64,000 nucleotides of DNA from JALUZX01 sp964561605 (GTDB taxonomy: Bacteria > Planctomycetota > UBA1135 > JALUZX01), in the NCBI GenBank assembly GCA_964561605.1, contig CAZLQD010000012.1, forward strand, positions 156,512 to 220,511, read 5' to 3'. The notes beneath the pieces were generated by a model. It worked only from the letters and a program-made list of their open reading frames with translations. It was not told the DNA's origin and searched no databases. Below, piece after piece: positions 25,861 through 35,031 of the stretch (positions are counted from its first letter, which is position 1; each line of letters starts with the position of its first letter). A program made the position numbers and the translations under genes.

Positions 25861-26991
25861 TCAGGCCCAGACCCGCCGGACCTCCTCCCTGAGAGATTCG
25901 AAGGTCCCCTTCCCGATGGAGCCCCGGATCCTCTCCATGAGGTCCAGGAAGAAGGTCACGTTGTGGAGGGACATGAGAACGGGGAAGAGGATCTCCCTGC
26001 ACTTGTCCAGGTGGCGCAGGTAGGCCCGGGAGAAGTTCCGGCATGTGTAACACCGGCAGTTCGGGTCCAGGGGGAGGAAGGATTCGGCGTGTTCGGCGTT
26101 GCGGATCTTCACCAGCCCGGTGGAGGTGAAGGCCTGGCCGTTCCTTCCGTTCCGGGTGGGGGTGACGCAGTCGAAGAGGTCCACGCCGCGGGCCACGGCC
26201 TCGACGAAGTCCAGGGGGGTGCCCACGCCCATGAGGTAGCGCACCTTGCCGGCCGGAAGGAGGGGAAGGGCGGCCTCCAGGATCTCCACCCTGGTCTCCA
26301 GGGGTTCCCCGACGGAGAGTCCCCCCAGGGCGTATCCGTCGAAGGGAAGGGATGCCAGGGTCCGGGCGGCCTCCCTGCGGAGACCGGGGTCCATCCCCCC
26401 CTGGCATATGGCGAAGAGGGCCTGGCCCCTTCGGGAACCGCCCCATTCCAGGTGGAGGGAGAGAGCCCTTTCGGCCCACCGGATGGTCCTGTCGTGGGCC
26501 CTCCGTTGCTCCTCGGGGGGAGCCCCCGCGGGAGGGCATTCGTCCAGGACCATCGCGATGTCCGAGCCCAGGTCCCGCTGGAGCCGTAGGGTGCTTTCCG
26601 GGTCCAACCGCAGCAACCTTCCGTCGGCGGGATGGCGGAAGGTCACGCCATCGTCGTCGGTGCGCCGCATCTCCTTCAGGCTGAAGACCTGGAAACCGCC
26701 CGAGTCGGTGAGGATGGGCCCTTTCCATCCCATGAACCGGTGGATGCCTCCCGCCTTCTTCACCAGTTCGGGGCCGGGCCTGGCGGCCAGGTGGAAGGCG
26801 TTGCACAGGATCAGCGTCGCCCCGGCCTCTTCGAGCTGTCCTGGGGTGAGGGCCTTCACGGCCGCCCGGGTCCCCACGGGGGCGAAGCAGGGGGTGCGGA
26901 TCACCCCGTGGGGGGTGGAGAGGATCCCGAGCCTCGGTCCCGAGGCCGTTCCGGCGAGAAGTTCGAAGGAGAAGGGTCCGGGGTTCACCAT
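25861..26991 (-). CDS. tgt: Queuine tRNA-ribosyltransferase
   Basis: A 376-residue Tgt, exchanging G34 for preQ1 in tRNAs with GUN anticodons. It shows the nucleophile Asp in GVDLFDCVTPTRNGRNG, the substrate pocket DSGGFQVFSL, and LSVGEP. The zinc site is formed by CRCYTCRNFSRAYLRHL and a downstream His. The start at 26991 (MVNPGPFSFELL) overlaps the stop of the upstream SpoIID-like gene by seven bases. Length is standard. Last gene of a ruvB-spoIID-like-tgt operon; ruvB and tgt are frequent neighbours through the queA/yajC region in other bacteria. Confidence 0.95.
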   Translation of the reverse strand: MVNPGPFSFELLAGTASGPRLGILSTPHGVIRTPCFAPVGTRAAVKALTPGQLEEAGATLILCNAFHLAARPGPELVKKAGGIHRFMGWKGPILTDSGGFQVFSLKEMRRTDDDGVTFRHPADGRLLRLDPESTLRLQRDLGSDIAMVLDECPPAGAPPEEQRRAHDRTIRWAERALSLHLEWGGSRRGQALFAICQGGMDPGLRREAARTLASLPFDGYALGGLSVGEPLETRVEILEAALPLLPAGKVRYLMGVGTPLDFVEAVARGVDLFDCVTPTRNGRNGQAFTSTGLVKIRNAEHAESFLPLDPNCRCYTCRNFSRAYLRHLDKCREILFPVLMSLHNVTFFLDLMERIRGSIGKGTFESLREEVRRVWA

Positions 26992-28229
26992 CTCTCGACC
27001 ACCTCCGCTCCCGGGTAGTAGAAGGCCAGGATCTCCTTCCAGTTCCGCCCCGCCAGGGCCATGGCCACGGCGCCCCTCTGGCAGAGGCCCACGCCGTGTC
27101 CCCATCCGCCGCCCCGGAAGGTGATCCCCGCCGGGGAGATCCCGGCCTGGAGGATGAGACTGCTTCTGAGGCCCAAGGCCCGCCGGACCTTCCGGAAAGG
27201 AAGGACTTTCGAAGACCGGTCCGTCACGAGGCGGACCTGGAGCCACCGGCCCGAGGCCGATTCCTTCTTGACGCATTCGAGGCCGAGGATCGTCTCCTTC
27301 CGGGGAAGGCCGAAGATCTTCTCCAACCTGGAGAGGGGGAAGGGGCCGGCCTCCCAGCGGAAGTAGGGCGCCCCCTCGCACCAGGGACAGGCCACGCCTG
27401 CCAGGGGAGGGATGTCCGGGGCCTGGGGGAAGATGCCGGCGGCCCGGGCGGTGTGCCCTCCGCAGACGGAATGGTACCAGGCGGGGATGACCCGCCCTTT
27501 CCAGGCGAGGACCATCCCCCTCGTCTCCCCGGCGGCCGACGCCACGGGAGAATCCGGTTCCTGGTATCCCTGGTAGACCTGGTGGGTGGCCCTGTCGGCC
27601 AGGTCCCAGGGCGCCCCTTTCCGGCCCTTGCGGGTCCAGAGTGCGTAGGTCCGGGCCGCCACGGCCTGGGCCAGGAGGGCCTGGTAGGGCCAGCGGTTCC
27701 CCAGCTCCCCAGCCACGACTCCCGCCACGTAGGCCTCCATGGGGACCAGGTTCAGGACGAGGATCTTCCCCCCCTGGGCCCGGAGAAGGATCGTACCCGG
27801 GTAGGGCCTTTCCTCGGGGCCCACCAGGAGGGGGCCCTCTGCGGCCAGGCGGACCTGGGAACCTGCCTCCTTCCCCCCCGGCCCGAGGATGAGGTCCCCT
27901 TCGGCGCGGAAGGTCCAAGGCGGGGAAGAGGGGATCTCCAACTCCTCTCCCTCCGGGCCCAGGGCCCGGAGGGCGGCCCCCGAGAGGGAGATGCTTCGAG
28001 GGGATCCCAGGGAGGCCAGGAGGACCCTCACGGCCGGGCCGGCGGCCGAGGCCTTCCCGGGGAGGAGGAGGGAGATTCCCGCGACGAGGAGTCCCGCCAG
28101 GAGAGCCCCTCCGCCCAAAAGGACCGTGGCGGGGTGGCGTTTTACCCATAGACGGAATCGAGCCCGCCCCGAAGGCGGCCGCCCCGGCGGGGGCGCCATG
28201 GGAGGAGGTGTCCAGGCGGAGGTGGTCAC
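26985..28229 (-). CDS. SpoIID/LytB-domain protein
   Basis: A 414-residue protein with a basic, proline-rich N-terminus, one membrane helix (about 36-58, TVLLGGGALLAGLLVAGISLLL) and a C-terminal SpoIID domain (about 155-410). That domain has EAYVAGVVAGELGNRWPYQALLAQAVAARTYALW, HQVYQGY, AWYHSVCGGHTARA and GGGWGHGVGLCQRGA. SpoIID domains are lytic transglycosylases cleaving denuded glycan strands of peptidoglycan. In a non-sporulating diderm this suggests wall remodelling. The GTG start overlaps the ruvB stop by four bases, which argues for it over later ATGs. Confidence 0.87.
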   Translation of the reverse strand: MTTSAWTPPPMAPPPGRPPSGRARFRLWVKRHPATVLLGGGALLAGLLVAGISLLLPGKASAAGPAVRVLLASLGSPRSISLSGAALRALGPEGEELEIPSSPPWTFRAEGDLILGPGGKEAGSQVRLAAEGPLLVGPEERPYPGTILLRAQGGKILVLNLVPMEAYVAGVVAGELGNRWPYQALLAQAVAARTYALWTRKGRKGAPWDLADRATHQVYQGYQEPDSPVASAAGETRGMVLAWKGRVIPAWYHSVCGGHTARAAGIFPQAPDIPPLAGVACPWCEGAPYFRWEAGPFPLSRLEKIFGLPRKETILGLECVKKESASGRWLQVRLVTDRSSKVLPFRKVRRALGLRSSLILQAGISPAGITFRGGGWGHGVGLCQRGAVAMALAGRNWKEILAFYYPGAEVVERW

Positions 28230-29239
28230 GACGGAAAGAGGGCGGCCTCGCCGGGAGGCCCTCCGGTCTCCCCCAGGTGGTTCCTGCCTGCGGGGGTGAG
28301 GATTCGCCCCTTGGGGGTCTTCTCCAGGAAGCCCAGGCGGATCAGGAAAGGCTCGTAGACCTCCTCGATCGTATCTTCGGCCTCGGCCACGGCGGCGGCG
28401 ATGGTCTTGAGGCCCAGGGGCCTTCCGTGGGCCCTGGCGAGGACCATCAGGATGCGCCGGTCCATCTCCTCCAGGCCCACGGCATCGATTCCCAGGCGTT
28501 CCAGGGTCTTCTTGGCCACCTCTTCGTCGATGGAGCCCTTCCCGTTCACCTGGGCTTCGTCCCGTGCCCTTCTCAGGAACCGGAGGGCCACTCTCGGGAT
28601 TCCCCTGCTCCTCCGGGCCAGGATCCGGGCCCCCTCCTCCTCCAAGGGCACCTGGAGGAGGTCCGCCGCACGGCGGAGGATCCGGACCAGGTCCTCGGGA
28701 GGGTAGGGGTCGAGCCGTTCCAGGATGCCGAACCGCCCCCGGAAAGGGCTGGAGAGGAGACCTTCCCTGGTGGTGGCGGCCACGAGGGTGAAAGGCTGGA
28801 GGGCCACGTGGACCATCCGGGCCGCCGGTCCCTGGTCGATGGTGACGTCGATGGCGTGGTCCTCCATGGCGGAATAGAGGTATTCCTCCACCGAGCGGGG
28901 CAGGCGGTGCACTTCGTCCAGGAAGAGCACGTCACCCCTCTCCAGGCGGGTCAGGATCCCCACCAGGTCCCTGGGCCTCTCCATGGCCGGGCCAGAGGTG
29001 GAGATGAAGTGGGCTCCCATCTCGGCGGCCAGGATCTGGGCCAGGGTGGTCTTCCCCAGGCCGGGAGGGCCGCAGAGGAGTACGTGGTCCAGGGGCTCCC
29101 CTCGGGCCTTGCAGGCCTGGAGGGCCAGCCTCAGGTTCTCCACGACCTTCTCCTGGCCCACGAACTCCTCGAGCCTGCCGGGGCGAAGGCTCCGGGCCAG
29201 GTCCTGGTCCTCTTCCAGACGGTCGGTCCAATAGGTCAT
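28226..29239 (-). CDS. ruvB: Holliday junction branch-migration ATPase RuvB
   Basis: A 337-residue RuvB. Walker A is GPPGLGKTTLAQ, Walker B LFLDEVHRLPRSVEEYLYSAMED, sensor 1 AATTREGLL, and the arginine finger segment SPFRGRFGILERL. The winged-helix domain is C-terminal (RILTPAGRNHLGE). ATG at 29239 (MTYWTDRLEEDQDL) is the natural start; the longer frame is Pro/Arg-rich non-coding sequence. First gene of the operon. ruvA and ruvC are not in the window. Confidence 0.96.
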   Translation of the reverse strand: MTYWTDRLEEDQDLARSLRPGRLEEFVGQEKVVENLRLALQACKARGEPLDHVLLCGPPGLGKTTLAQILAAEMGAHFISTSGPAMERPRDLVGILTRLERGDVLFLDEVHRLPRSVEEYLYSAMEDHAIDVTIDQGPAARMVHVALQPFTLVAATTREGLLSSPFRGRFGILERLDPYPPEDLVRILRRAADLLQVPLEEEGARILARRSRGIPRVALRFLRRARDEAQVNGKGSIDEEVAKKTLERLGIDAVGLEEMDRRILMVLARAHGRPLGLKTIAAAVAEAEDTIEEVYEPFLIRLGFLEKTPKGRILTPAGRNHLGETGGPPGEAALFPS

Positions 29240-29842
29240 GAGACGAGCCTCCCCCGGAAGGCCATCCGGCGGAGGGCCGGGGGGCGGGCCCCTCCCGGCG
29301 GGAAGGGGTCGTCCCCGGCCCCGCAAGAAGGCTTCTGCAGGGCATCGGTTTCGAGACGGGCCCCGGGCCCGCCGCCGGCGAGGCCCTGTGGGGGGAAGAG
29401 AGGGCGGCCTCTTCTTCCCGCACGGGACCCCTCCATCCACGGCCGCCTATTATCGGGTCCTTTCCCGGCCATTCCAGGTTTCCCCTCTTCCGGGAGGGCC
29501 GATCTCCTGCCAGGCCGCCTCCCGGATGGGTCCTCCCCGTGCCGGCCGGCTCCGCCCCATCTCTTTTTCCGGGTTATCCTTTCCTGGAAAGGACCGGCCG
29601 GGAAGAGGAAGGGAGATGCCATGGAGCCTTTCAGGGCCTGGGAACCGGGTCGACCGTCTCGCTTCGAGCCGTTCGGCCACCTCCGGGCGTGCGATCCCGC
29701 TCTTAAGCTGAGTCGGCCCGCACAAGGGAAAGGCTTCCCCTCGAGGGTTTCCTCTTTTCTCTATGGTCCTATACCTGGGCAAGAAGCTAAGATAGGTCTC
29801 TTCCGGACCGGGAGGCTCCCGGAAAGGGTGGGTTTCTCTCCC
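29240..29842. other. Long intergenic region upstream of the 1013-residue lipoprotein
   Basis: About 600 bases without a supported gene between divergent genes. The part after about 29620 is less GC-rich than the surroundings. It contains a CCGGGA-GGC-TCCCGG dyad centred near 29816, ahead of the sigma-54 promoter. A minus-strand GATAATAGG near 29450 could be the ruvB -10. No known riboswitch or small RNA is recognised. Confidence 0.5.
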
Positions 29843-29858
29843 TGGCACAAAGGTTGCA
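29843..29858 (+). promoter_or_regulatory. Sigma-54 (-24/-12) promoter
   Basis: TGGCAC (29843-29848), five bases, TTGCA (29854-29858). This matches the RpoN consensus TGGCACG-N4-TTGCW in every position except the less conserved seventh base. The GG and GC dinucleotides are ten bases apart, as required. The start should lie near 29870, giving a leader of about 55 bases before the lipoprotein ATG. A sigma-54 activator gene is present in the window at 58461-59903. Confidence 0.82.
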
Positions 29859-29925
29859 TCGATCCCGGGCCGGATTGTATGGGTATGGGATGGAAACGAA
29901 ACAGGCACGCGGAGGTCTGGCTGTG

Positions 29926-32900
29926 ATGAAGAACATCTGTTCCTGGGTCCTCGCGGGGGGGGTCGCCCTTCTGGGCACCTCTTTCTGGAGCTGTAGCGGA
30001 GGACAGGCGGGAAGTGCCACGGACCGGGGACCCTTCAAGGTGGAACTGATCACCAACGGGTTCTCCCCCCAGCTCTATCCCTACCGGATCAAGGTGGCCG
30101 ACAAGAACGGAAATCCCACCGACAGGATCGTGAACATCACGTCCCTCGATGTGCTCAAGGACAACGTCACGGCCAACAACGACGTCCTCCCCGTGGGAAC
30201 CTGGCCCGATACGCCCCAGCTCCCCAACGGAAGCTCCGGGAACGAGTATCTCCAGATCAAGTTCAACAATCCCATCGAGAAGGACTCGGTCATGTCCAAC
30301 CTCCTGGCCAACCTGAGTTCCAACTCGGGGCTGACCGGGAACCTCCAGGTCCTCCAGTACGAATACAACACCTCCGCCGAGAAGTCGGGCATGGTGAAGG
30401 GCCGGGCCTTCATCGGCGGCGGGTCCTACTTCTCCACGGGCACGACCCAGCTCACTTGGTACCAGTGCTTCATCAAGGTGGACAACGACCACGTGGCGGT
30501 GAACCCGGACCTTCCCGCGGCCATCCGGAACCAGCTCACCGACGGGACCCACATCTACTTCCCCACGGGGTTCACCAATGCGGCCGACCTGATCGAGCCC
30601 ACCTCTTTCGTGTTCATTCCCGACCAGGACGGAGACCTCTCCACCTACGAGACCTTCCCAAAGGCATCCGACGGCTACCTGATCCGGGTGGTCATCTCGA
30701 AGAGCGTGCAGGACATCAACGGGAAGTCTCTCTCCTCCACGGTCTGCGTGGCCACCACGGCGGGAACGGACAACGTGGAGCCCGAGATCATCGGGTACAA
30801 GCGTAGCCAGAACGGCCTGGGCGGGCTGGAGATCCATCCCGGGAACGGTGAGACCGGCGTGGATCCCGACACGACGATCCTGATTTCCTTCAACAAGCCC
30901 GTCCAGCCCAGGGACGTGGGCGAGTTCGTTTCCACGACGAACCTGACCCCCGCCTTCCGGAGCCTGACCATCGAGTACAAGGTCCAGGGCAACGTCTACA
31001 AGACCCTCTACTGGGCCGAGCCTTTGACCTACGGGGATTTCTGCAACTTCAAGGTCGTTCCGGCCTACACCCTTCCCGGAAACCACGAGATCAGCGTCAA
31101 GGTGGAGAAGACCGTCCGGGGGCTGAACATGCTCAACCCGGTCTCCAGCATCTCCACCAAGTTCACCACCGGAGAGGGCCCGGGCCTGGTGAACGCTCCC
31201 GTGGCACCCGAGGCGATCTACGTGGGAATGCGGGGAAGCAATTCGGGAGTGGCCGTCATCGACCTGAACGGTTTCGGCCAGGGGACGGGCGATCTGTCGG
31301 TCTCCAACTTCAAGAACAATCCCAACGTGGGGGCCCCCGGGGTGACTCCTCCCCTGGCTCCAGGAACGTCCAACCTGGACGCCGGAAGCGAAGGCGCCCT
31401 GACCCTCACCAAGGACTCCTCGGGGACCAACTTCCGCCTGGTGAAGCCTCCCGTGATCGGCCAGGTGGGGGACATGGCCATCGGCCAGCCCCTGGACAAG
31501 ATCTACAACAACGAGAACGTGAACCCCTTCGTGACCAGGATCAACCAGGTGAACCCGGCCACGGCCACGGGGATCGGCGCCTTCGGCAACTCCATCCAGG
31601 TGGCGCCCATTCCCAACCCGCCCAAGCTGAAGTTCCCGCCGCCCAACCCGGCGCGGGCCATCTTCTGCGAGGAGCCTACCGTGGCCTCCACTTCCGGCCC
31701 GGGCGCCTTGGCCTCCAGTCCGCCCTGCGTGACCTCCCCTCCCAACCTGCTCGGGATCGGCGATCCCCTGGTGAAGAAGGACGGGATCTTCGGCGCCTCC
31801 CTGCCCGGGATCTTCGTGGGGCCCCAGCCTCCTCCCGCCGGGAGCCAGCAGCCCATCACGCCCTACTGCCCCTATGCCAGCAGGCAGCAGATCGGGCACT
31901 TCCTCTACGTGATCGACAGGGACAACCAGAAGGTGGTGGTACTCAACTCCAACAGGTTCACCGTCTTGAAGTCCTTCTCCATCACCGACCCCTACTCCCT
32001 GGGGTTCTCCCCCAACCTGAAGCTCCTGGCCGTAACGAGCTTCTCTTCCGGGAAGGTGACCTTCATCGACGTGGACCCCGTCTCTCCCACCTTCCACAAG
32101 ATCGTCCAGGTGACCAAGGTGGGCGAAGGCCCCATGGGAGTGGCCTGGCAGCCCCAGGGTGAGGACCTGCTGGTCTGCAACTCCGTTTCCAACACCGTCT
32201 CCATCCTGGCGGGCACCACTCTCCAGGTGAGGAAGAACGTGTCCTCCCTCTTGAACCGGCCCTTCGAGGTCGCCGTGGACTCCCGTGAAGTGAACTTCGG
32301 GTTCAACACGGGGATCTACTTCGCCTACATCCTCAACTCAGACGGGACGGTGGCCATCTTCGAGTCCGGGCCCAGCGGCGTGAACGGCATCGGCTTCGAC
32401 GACGTGATCGGCGTGCCCGAGAGCGGCCGGTTCCGCAACGCCCGGACCCTCCAGCCCGACGTCCTCTCCCAGAGTTCGGCCGTGTGGGTGGCCCACCAGG
32501 ACAACAACGGCCTGGGCCAGGTTTCCCACTTGGAGCTCACCGACAGTCCCAGCGGCCCCATCCCCGTGAGCAACGCCTCTACGGGGATCATCCTGCCTCC
32601 CACCTTCCGCCAGCGGCAGTGGAACGTGAACGCCAAGATCGGCGGCCAGGACCCGACGACGCCCTCCAAGGACAAGCTTTCGGGGAACGCCCCCTCGGAC
32701 ATCGCCTTCGACGACATCGTGAACAACGGGGCTTTCCCGAGCCTCCAGTCCAACCAGGTGTCCAACCTGATCTACGCTCCCCACTCTTCGAAGGACTTGA
32801 AGAGGGCCGGCGCGGGTGGGGCCTTGCCCGCATCCCAGCCTCGCTTCATCTTCATCGCCAACCCGGACGTGGGGCGGGTGGACGTCTTCCAGTTCGATAC

Positions 32901-32967
32901 GGGGATCCTGGTCCGGTCCATCAAGTGTCCCGGCGCCACGGTCCTCTGTAATTACTGGCGCCAGTAA
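29926..32967 (+). CDS. Large surface/periplasmic lipoprotein with Ig-like and beta-propeller domains
   Basis: A 1013-residue exported protein. The signal peptide ends at the lipobox-like GTSFWSC (Cys23 or close), followed by a Gly/Ser-rich linker. Around residue 310 an Ig-like (Big_5 type) domain appears: ETGVDPDTTILISFNKPVQPRDVGEFV. Residues about 645-1000 contain YVTN/SMP-type beta-propeller blades (FLYVIDRDNQKVVVLNSNRF..., PMGVAWQPQGEDLLVCNSVSNTVSILAG). Composition is rich in Asn, Thr, Pro and Ser, unlike the Arg/Leu-rich cytosolic neighbours, as expected for an extracellular protein. GGAGG at 29911-29915 serves either this ATG or the GTG three bases earlier. Single-gene unit between a sigma-54 promoter and a strong terminator. 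Function unknown. Confidence 0.85.
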   Translation: MKNICSWVLAGGVALLGTSFWSCSGGQAGSATDRGPFKVELITNGFSPQLYPYRIKVADKNGNPTDRIVNITSLDVLKDNVTANNDVLPVGTWPDTPQLPNGSSGNEYLQIKFNNPIEKDSVMSNLLANLSSNSGLTGNLQVLQYEYNTSAEKSGMVKGRAFIGGGSYFSTGTTQLTWYQCFIKVDNDHVAVNPDLPAAIRNQLTDGTHIYFPTGFTNAADLIEPTSFVFIPDQDGDLSTYETFPKASDGYLIRVVISKSVQDINGKSLSSTVCVATTAGTDNVEPEIIGYKRSQNGLGGLEIHPGNGETGVDPDTTILISFNKPVQPRDVGEFVSTTNLTPAFRSLTIEYKVQGNVYKTLYWAEPLTYGDFCNFKVVPAYTLPGNHEISVKVEKTVRGLNMLNPVSSISTKFTTGEGPGLVNAPVAPEAIYVGMRGSNSGVAVIDLNGFGQGTGDLSVSNFKNNPNVGAPGVTPPLAPGTSNLDAGSEGALTLTKDSSGTNFRLVKPPVIGQVGDMAIGQPLDKIYNNENVNPFVTRINQVNPATATGIGAFGNSIQVAPIPNPPKLKFPPPNPARAIFCEEPTVASTSGPGALASSPPCVTSPPNLLGIGDPLVKKDGIFGASLPGIFVGPQPPPAGSQQPITPYCPYASRQQIGHFLYVIDRDNQKVVVLNSNRFTVLKSFSITDPYSLGFSPNLKLLAVTSFSSGKVTFIDVDPVSPTFHKIVQVTKVGEGPMGVAWQPQGEDLLVCNSVSNTVSILAGTTLQVRKNVSSLLNRPFEVAVDSREVNFGFNTGIYFAYILNSDGTVAIFESGPSGVNGIGFDDVIGVPESGRFRNARTLQPDVLSQSSAVWVAHQDNNGLGQVSHLELTDSPSGPIPVSNASTGIILPPTFRQRQWNVNAKIGGQDPTTPSKDKLSGNAPSDIAFDDIVNNGAFPSLQSNQVSNLIYAPHSSKDLKRAGAGGALPASQPRFIFIANPDVGRVDVFQFDTGILVRSIKCPGATVLCNYWRQ

Positions 32968-33007
32968 GCCCGCGGCCCTCCCCGCGGGGAGGACCTGAGA
33001 GGATACG

Positions 33008-33041
33008 GCGGGGCGGAGCCGGGTGCTCCGCCCCGCTTTTT
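33008..33041 (+). terminator. Rho-independent terminator
   Basis: A perfect 12-pair stem GCGGGGCGGAGC / GCTCCGCCCCGC with loop CGGGT, then five T residues (33037-33041). It begins 40 bases after the large lipoprotein gene. The strong ribosome site for the next gene starts just beyond. Confidence 0.93.
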
Positions 33042-33062
33042 CGAGAAGGAGGGGATTCCCTT

Positions 33063-33899
33063 TTGGGCAGGAAAGGCGGAGAGGCGAAGAAGGGCGGGAA
33101 GGCCGGGAGGGGCAAGGGAAGAGGGGCGCCCTCCGGGCCGGACGGCCGGGGCAAGGGCGGCCGGCCTGCCGGGAAGGTCCCTTCCGGCCCGGAAGTTTCC
33201 CGGGCCTTGGACTGGTTCCGCCACTCCCCGTCCCTGGCGGTGGGGTGTTTCTGCACCCTCCCCCTCTGGCTGGCCTACGAGTGGGCCCGGTCGGCCCAGG
33301 GTTTGGCCCTTCCACCCAACGGAGCCGAGGCGATCGTCCTCTGGGTCTTCGGATCCATGGGCGACGTGGGCCTCCCCTTGCTGAGGGCCACCGCCGGGGC
33401 CCTCGTTTTGGGGTCGGGCTTCCTCCTCCTGAAGAGGCGGGTCCCCGTGGTCAAGGTCTGCCTCATGGTCGTCCTGGAAGGCCTCCTCTGGGGTTCCCTT
33501 GTGGGCCCCCTGGGGCTTCTCTTCGCCAGGCGGCTCGCCCCCGGTCTCCCTTTGGACTGGGAGGCCACCCTCTTCCGCTCCATCGGGGCCGGGCTCTACG
33601 AGGAACTCCTCTTCCGCCTCTTCCTCTTGAGCCTACTCTACCTTCTCTTCTCCCGGGCCTTCGCCTTCCACGATCTGCCCAGGATCCTCGCCATGGGAGC
33701 GGCCGTCCTTCTCTCGGGCTTCCTCTTCGCCCTGGCCCATCACCTCGGGCCCGGGGGAGATCCCCTGGAAGGGAGGGTCCTCCTCTTCCGGTTCGTCATG
33801 GGCGTCCTCCTGGGCATCCTCTTCGTGGCCCGGGGCTTCGGGGTGGTCGTATACACCCACGCCTGGTACGATCTCCTCTTCTTCTGGTTCTCCCGCTGA
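33063..33899 (+). CDS. CPBP-family intramembrane metalloprotease-like protein
   Basis: A 278-residue membrane protein. The first 45 residues are a highly basic Gly/Lys/Arg tail, then about six to seven helices. The CAAX-protease/bacteriocin-processing (CPBP) motifs are present: EELLFR (about residue 184), FALAHH (about 224) and a final THAWYD (about 268). These provide the Glu-Glu, His and His/Asp residues of the active site. Substrate unknown. TTG is the start: AGGAGGGG sits eight bases upstream and no ATG is nearby. It follows the terminator, so it needs its own promoter, not identified. Confidence 0.85.
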   Translation: MGRKGGEAKKGGKAGRGKGRGAPSGPDGRGKGGRPAGKVPSGPEVSRALDWFRHSPSLAVGCFCTLPLWLAYEWARSAQGLALPPNGAEAIVLWVFGSMGDVGLPLLRATAGALVLGSGFLLLKRRVPVVKVCLMVVLEGLLWGSLVGPLGLLFARRLAPGLPLDWEATLFRSIGAGLYEELLFRLFLLSLLYLLFSRAFAFHDLPRILAMGAAVLLSGFLFALAHHLGPGGDPLEGRVLLFRFVMGVLLGILFVARGFGVVVYTHAWYDLLFFWFSR

Positions 33900-33936
33900 A
33901 CCCGCGTTTTCCCAACCTCCAGGGAGGTCACCCCCC

Positions 33937-35031
33937 TTGGCGCAACCATCCCCCCAGGAGAGCCTGGACGCCCTGGAACGGCGCCTGGCGGCCGGCAGGT
34001 TTTCTCCGGCCTTCCTCTTCCACGGCCCCCAGGATTTCTTCCGCTCCGAAGGGTTGAGGCTGGTCTTCGCCCACGCCGGGGACCGGGACCGGGTCCAGCT
34101 CGACGGCGCCTCGCCTCCCGAGGAACTGGCGCGCCTGGCGGGGGACTTGAGGACTCCCTCCCTTTTCGGGAAGGGGAAGATCCTGGTGATCCGGGAGGAC
34201 CTTTCCTTCGCCAGGGGGAAGGACTCGGCCGGCCTGGAGAAGGCGGTCCTCTCCTTCCTGGAGAGACCCACGCCGGGAGTGCACCTGGTCCTCTTGAGGC
34301 GGGAGAAGCTCGCCAAGGGATCCAAGCTCATCTCGGCCTTCCGGGCCGCCGGGGGGGAGATCGTCCTTTGCCGGGACCTCTATACCAACCCCTTTCCCGG
34401 GAGGCGCCCCTGGGAGACGGAATTCCACCGGTGGCTTGCCGGGAGGGCGGCGGGACTGGGCCTGCGGTTGGCTCCGGAAAGCCTCCTCCTGGTGGGGAAC
34501 GTGGTGGACCACTCTCCCGGGGAGGCCGCCGGTTTCCTGGAGCGCCTCAGGACGCACATGGGGGGCCGGGGGAGGGAGCCCGTGAGGCCCGAGGCGATCC
34601 AGGCCCTCCTCGGGCCCGGGGGGGAGGCCAACCAGTTCGAGCTGGCAGGGGCCCTACTCAGGGGAGACCTGGAGAAGGCCCTCGTATACGCCCGAGGAAT
34701 CTCGAGGGTCGGCCTCAAGAGCCAGGACGGGAGGCCCATGGACCCGGTGGGCTCCCTGCTGGTCACCCTCTCGTGGATCCACCAGTCCTTCGCCAAGTGC
34801 TACCGGGCTCATCTCCTCCGGGAGCGGGGGTTCGACCGGGCCGAGGTGGAGTCGGCCCTCAAGGTCCACTATTTCCGTGAGCGTTTCTGGGAGGAGGTCC
34901 GTGCTTCCGGAAGGGAGGGCCTGGAGAGGGGATTCCGGGCCCTCTTGAGGGCCCACAAGCGCCTCAAGGTGGAGGGAGAGGAACCGGGCCGGATTCTCGA
35001 GGCCCTGGTGGTGGAGGCACTGGTCCCATGA
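33937..35031 (+). CDS. holA: DNA polymerase III delta subunit-like protein
   Basis: A 364-residue clamp-loader delta. The N-terminal ATPase-like domain lacks a P-loop, as usual for delta (FSPAFLFHGPQDFFRSEGLRLV, LRTPSLFGKGKILVIRED). The C-terminal collar has GEANQFELAGALLRGDLEKALVYARGI and LLVTLSWIHQSFAKCYRAHLLRERG. The TTG start at 33937 has GGGAGG nine bases upstream. The stop overlaps mutL by four bases, coupling replication and repair genes. Confidence 0.85.
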   Translation: MAQPSPQESLDALERRLAAGRFSPAFLFHGPQDFFRSEGLRLVFAHAGDRDRVQLDGASPPEELARLAGDLRTPSLFGKGKILVIREDLSFARGKDSAGLEKAVLSFLERPTPGVHLVLLRREKLAKGSKLISAFRAAGGEIVLCRDLYTNPFPGRRPWETEFHRWLAGRAAGLGLRLAPESLLLVGNVVDHSPGEAAGFLERLRTHMGGRGREPVRPEAIQALLGPGGEANQFELAGALLRGDLEKALVYARGISRVGLKSQDGRPMDPVGSLLVTLSWIHQSFAKCYRAHLLRERGFDRAEVESALKVHYFRERFWEEVRASGREGLERGFRALLRAHKRLKVEGEEPGRILEALVVEALVP

